Positions 62,951 to 64,000 of a DNA stretch of 64,000 nt are shown here, piece after piece. Position numbers and translations under genes: made by a program. Under the pieces are notes generated by a model. The model saw only the letters and a program-made list of their open reading frames with translations, did no database searches and was not told the DNA's origin. Numbering within the stretch: the first letter of the stretch is position 1; the number at the start of each line of letters is the position of its first letter. Location of the stretch: the NCBI GenBank assembly GCA_020719045.1, contig DYQY01000002.1, positions 70,360-134,359 on the forward strand, read 5' to 3'. The stretch comes from Candidatus Termititenax sp. Lineage in GTDB: Bacteria > Margulisbacteria > Riflemargulisbacteria > GWF2-35-9 > DYQY01.

Positions 62951-63717
62951 TAAATAGTTCCTTCAGAATACAATTGCTCCATTACTTCATCACTGATATC
63001 CGCATTATAATAAACATTTTGCACATCTTCATGATCATCGACTTTGTTAATTAAATTTAATATTTTACCTGCAGTCTCTTTATTAGAAATAGGAACATCC
63101 ACAGATGCAATCATTGTAAGCTCTGCTGTTTCAGCAATAAGTCCACTTTTATCTAAAGCTGTTTTTACATCAATAAAGCTTTCAAAATCACAAGTTACTT
63201 CAATGGAACCATCACTATTTGTTACTATATCATCAAGGTTATAATCAAATGTACACTCCAATACCTGGTCCTCGGTTGCTTTACCTTTTTCAAAAACAAA
63301 CAAACCTTTTTGGGCAAACATATAAGCAACTGCACCCTTTTCTGCCATATTGCCACCTGCCTTAGAAATCAAAGCACGTAACTCTGGCAGAGTTCTATTC
63401 TTGTTATCTGTTGCACACTTAATAATTACAGCCACGCCATCCTGTGCATATGCCTCATACATTACTTCCTCAATCTCGTTACCTGCTCCTCCGCCAACAG
63501 CACGTTGAATTGCTCTGTTTATATTGTCATTTGGCATATTTTCAGCTTTTGCTTTTTGAATTGCCATTCTTAATCTTGGGTTATTCTCAATCTCAGCACC
63601 GCCAATTTTAGCTGAAATAATGATTTCCTTAGCTAGTCTAGTAAAAATCTTTCCTCTTTTGGCATCTTGAGCACCTTTACGATTCTTTATATTCGCCCAC
63701 TTACTATGTCCAGACAT
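62950..63717 (-). CDS. YebC/PmpR family protein
   Basis: The 255-residue protein begins MSGHSKWANIKNRKGAQDAKRGK, the YebC hallmark, with ENPRLRMAIQKAKAENMPNDNI and YEAYAQDGVAVIIKCATDNKNRT. Family members are reported both as transcriptional regulators and, more recently, as factors easing translation of proline-rich stretches. AAGGAG precedes the ATG by 6 nt. It is first gene of yebC-DUF1844-holA-smr-rfbD-receptor. Confidence 0.95.
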   Translation of the reverse strand: MSGHSKWANIKNRKGAQDAKRGKIFTRLAKEIIISAKIGGAEIENNPRLRMAIQKAKAENMPNDNINRAIQRAVGGGAGNEIEEVMYEAYAQDGVAVIIKCATDNKNRTLPELRALISKAGGNMAEKGAVAYMFAQKGLFVFEKGKATEDQVLECTFDYNLDDIVTNSDGSIEVTCDFESFIDVKTALDKSGLIAETAELTMIASVDVPISNKETAGKILNLINKVDDHEDVQNVYYNADISDEVMEQLYSEGTI

Positions 63718-63745
63718 AATTGCTCCTTATTTTCTAATTGATGTA

Positions 63746-63775
63746 ATTATAACGTTTACAAGTAGTATAGGTCAA
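63746..63775 (-). promoter_or_regulatory. Promoter of yebC operon
   Basis: Minus-strand TTGACC (63770-63775), 18-nt spacer, TATAAT (63746-63751), 28 nt before the ATG, leaving a short leader with a good AAGGAG. This contrasts with the leaderless promoters elsewhere. Confidence 0.7.
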
Positions 63776-63881
63776 AAGGTTAAGAAATATAATCGCAATA
63801 AAAAAAACATGAAAATTTTATGCAACAAATCTACTTTTTGTTCGATAACTTAATATAAGAGAAAAACAGGAGGTGAGTAGG

Positions 63882-64000
63882 ATGAAAATAGCAGAAATGG
63901 CAACAAAGGTTAGAAACTTATTTTTCCTTCAACCTGCTCCAGCTAGTGCTTCAGAAAAAAATAAAGCGGTATTTTCATATGACACAGCATACAGCCATAA
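63882..64000 (+). CDS. Start of an unidentified gene, cut by window end
   Basis: An ATG at 63882 follows AGGAGGTGAGTAGG, a strong Shine-Dalgarno. Thirty-nine codons are visible, beginning MKIAEMATKVRNLFFLQP, then Ala/Ser/Pro-rich sequence. It is too short to identify. A TATAAG (near 63854-63859) may be the -10 element; no clear -35 or sigma-28 match is seen. Confidence 0.6.
   Translation, partial: MKIAEMATKVRNLFFLQPAPASASEKNKAVFSYDTAYSH

Noticed and set aside
63820-63870. Sigma-28 promoter for the last gene (TTCGATAA)
   Set aside because: It partly resembles the -10 GCCGATAA but there is no matching -35 at the right distance.

Overview
This is a contiguous stretch of an AT-rich bacterial chromosome, roughly one third GC, with densely packed, often overlapping genes. 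The outer-membrane genes (LptF/G-type permease, flagellar L-ring FlgH and P-ring FlgI) point to a motile diderm. Energy metabolism looks pyrophosphate-linked (PPi-dependent phosphofructokinase beside a membrane pyrophosphatase homologue). The R3H/AAA ATPase, the UPF0182 protein and a LexA box of the GTAC-N4-GTAC type recall Cyanobacteria and their non-photosynthetic relatives. A Margulisbacteria-like organism would fit, but this is a guess from gene content, not a phylogenetic result.

Layout: 1-1702 (+) a GIY-YIG cassette bounded by 55-bp direct repeats, a nitroreductase and YaeQ. 1709-6200 (-) purA-argG-argH-ndk behind a structured RNA. 6233-12850 (-) an information-processing cluster: ybaB, recR, HU, R3H/AAA ATPase, tmk, holB, ricT, hinT, rpsU and an LptF/G permease. 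12913-14338 flhG and a divergent acetyltransferase sharing overlapping promoters. 14335-24432 (-) a flagellar operon (flgG, flgA, panD, flgH, flgI, flgJ-like, fliA, flgB, flgC, fliE, fliF, short fliG-like, fliH, fliI). 24522-29811 (-) UPF0182, icd and two-subunit fumarase. 29880-32720 Fic, TfoX-N, argC and a cluster of palindromic repeats. 32725-34575 (+) lexA-dinB. 34576-38836 (-) Nif3, an unknown protein, an epimerase, a PfpI protein and a DUF3307 membrane protein. 38853-44318 (-) a 1821-residue Ig-like repeat protein. 44440-50099 (-) tRNA-Arg, tRNA-Lys, hppA-like, tpiA, fba and pfp. 50133-52651 (-) a glycosyltransferase pair. 52675-56152 an orphan gene, a flavoprotein, a SPOUT methyltransferase and tRNA-His/Arg/Gly. 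56225-58414 trpB2, tRNA-Pro and a GHKL ATPase-like gene. 58434-63775 (-) yebC, DUF1844, holA, Smr, rfbD and a chemotaxis receptor. 63882-64000 start of a truncated gene.

How parts work together: the flagellar operon supplies rod, ring, MS-ring, export-ATPase and sigma-28 functions, with FlhG next door and a chemotaxis receptor further on. pfp, fba and tpiA form a glycolytic block whose PPi-using step is paired with a membrane PPase homologue that lacks several canonical catalytic residues. lexA-dinB is a self-contained SOS unit. The clearest signal outside the genes is a repeated promoter geometry: five genes have a -10 hexamer exactly 6 nt before the start codon and no Shine-Dalgarno, and others are close to this, implying leaderless mRNAs. 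Other leads are a FlgC with a signal-peptide-like extension, a FliG homologue reduced to its N-terminal domain, a G9 tract in the flgB ribosome-binding site, and the structured RNA before purA.
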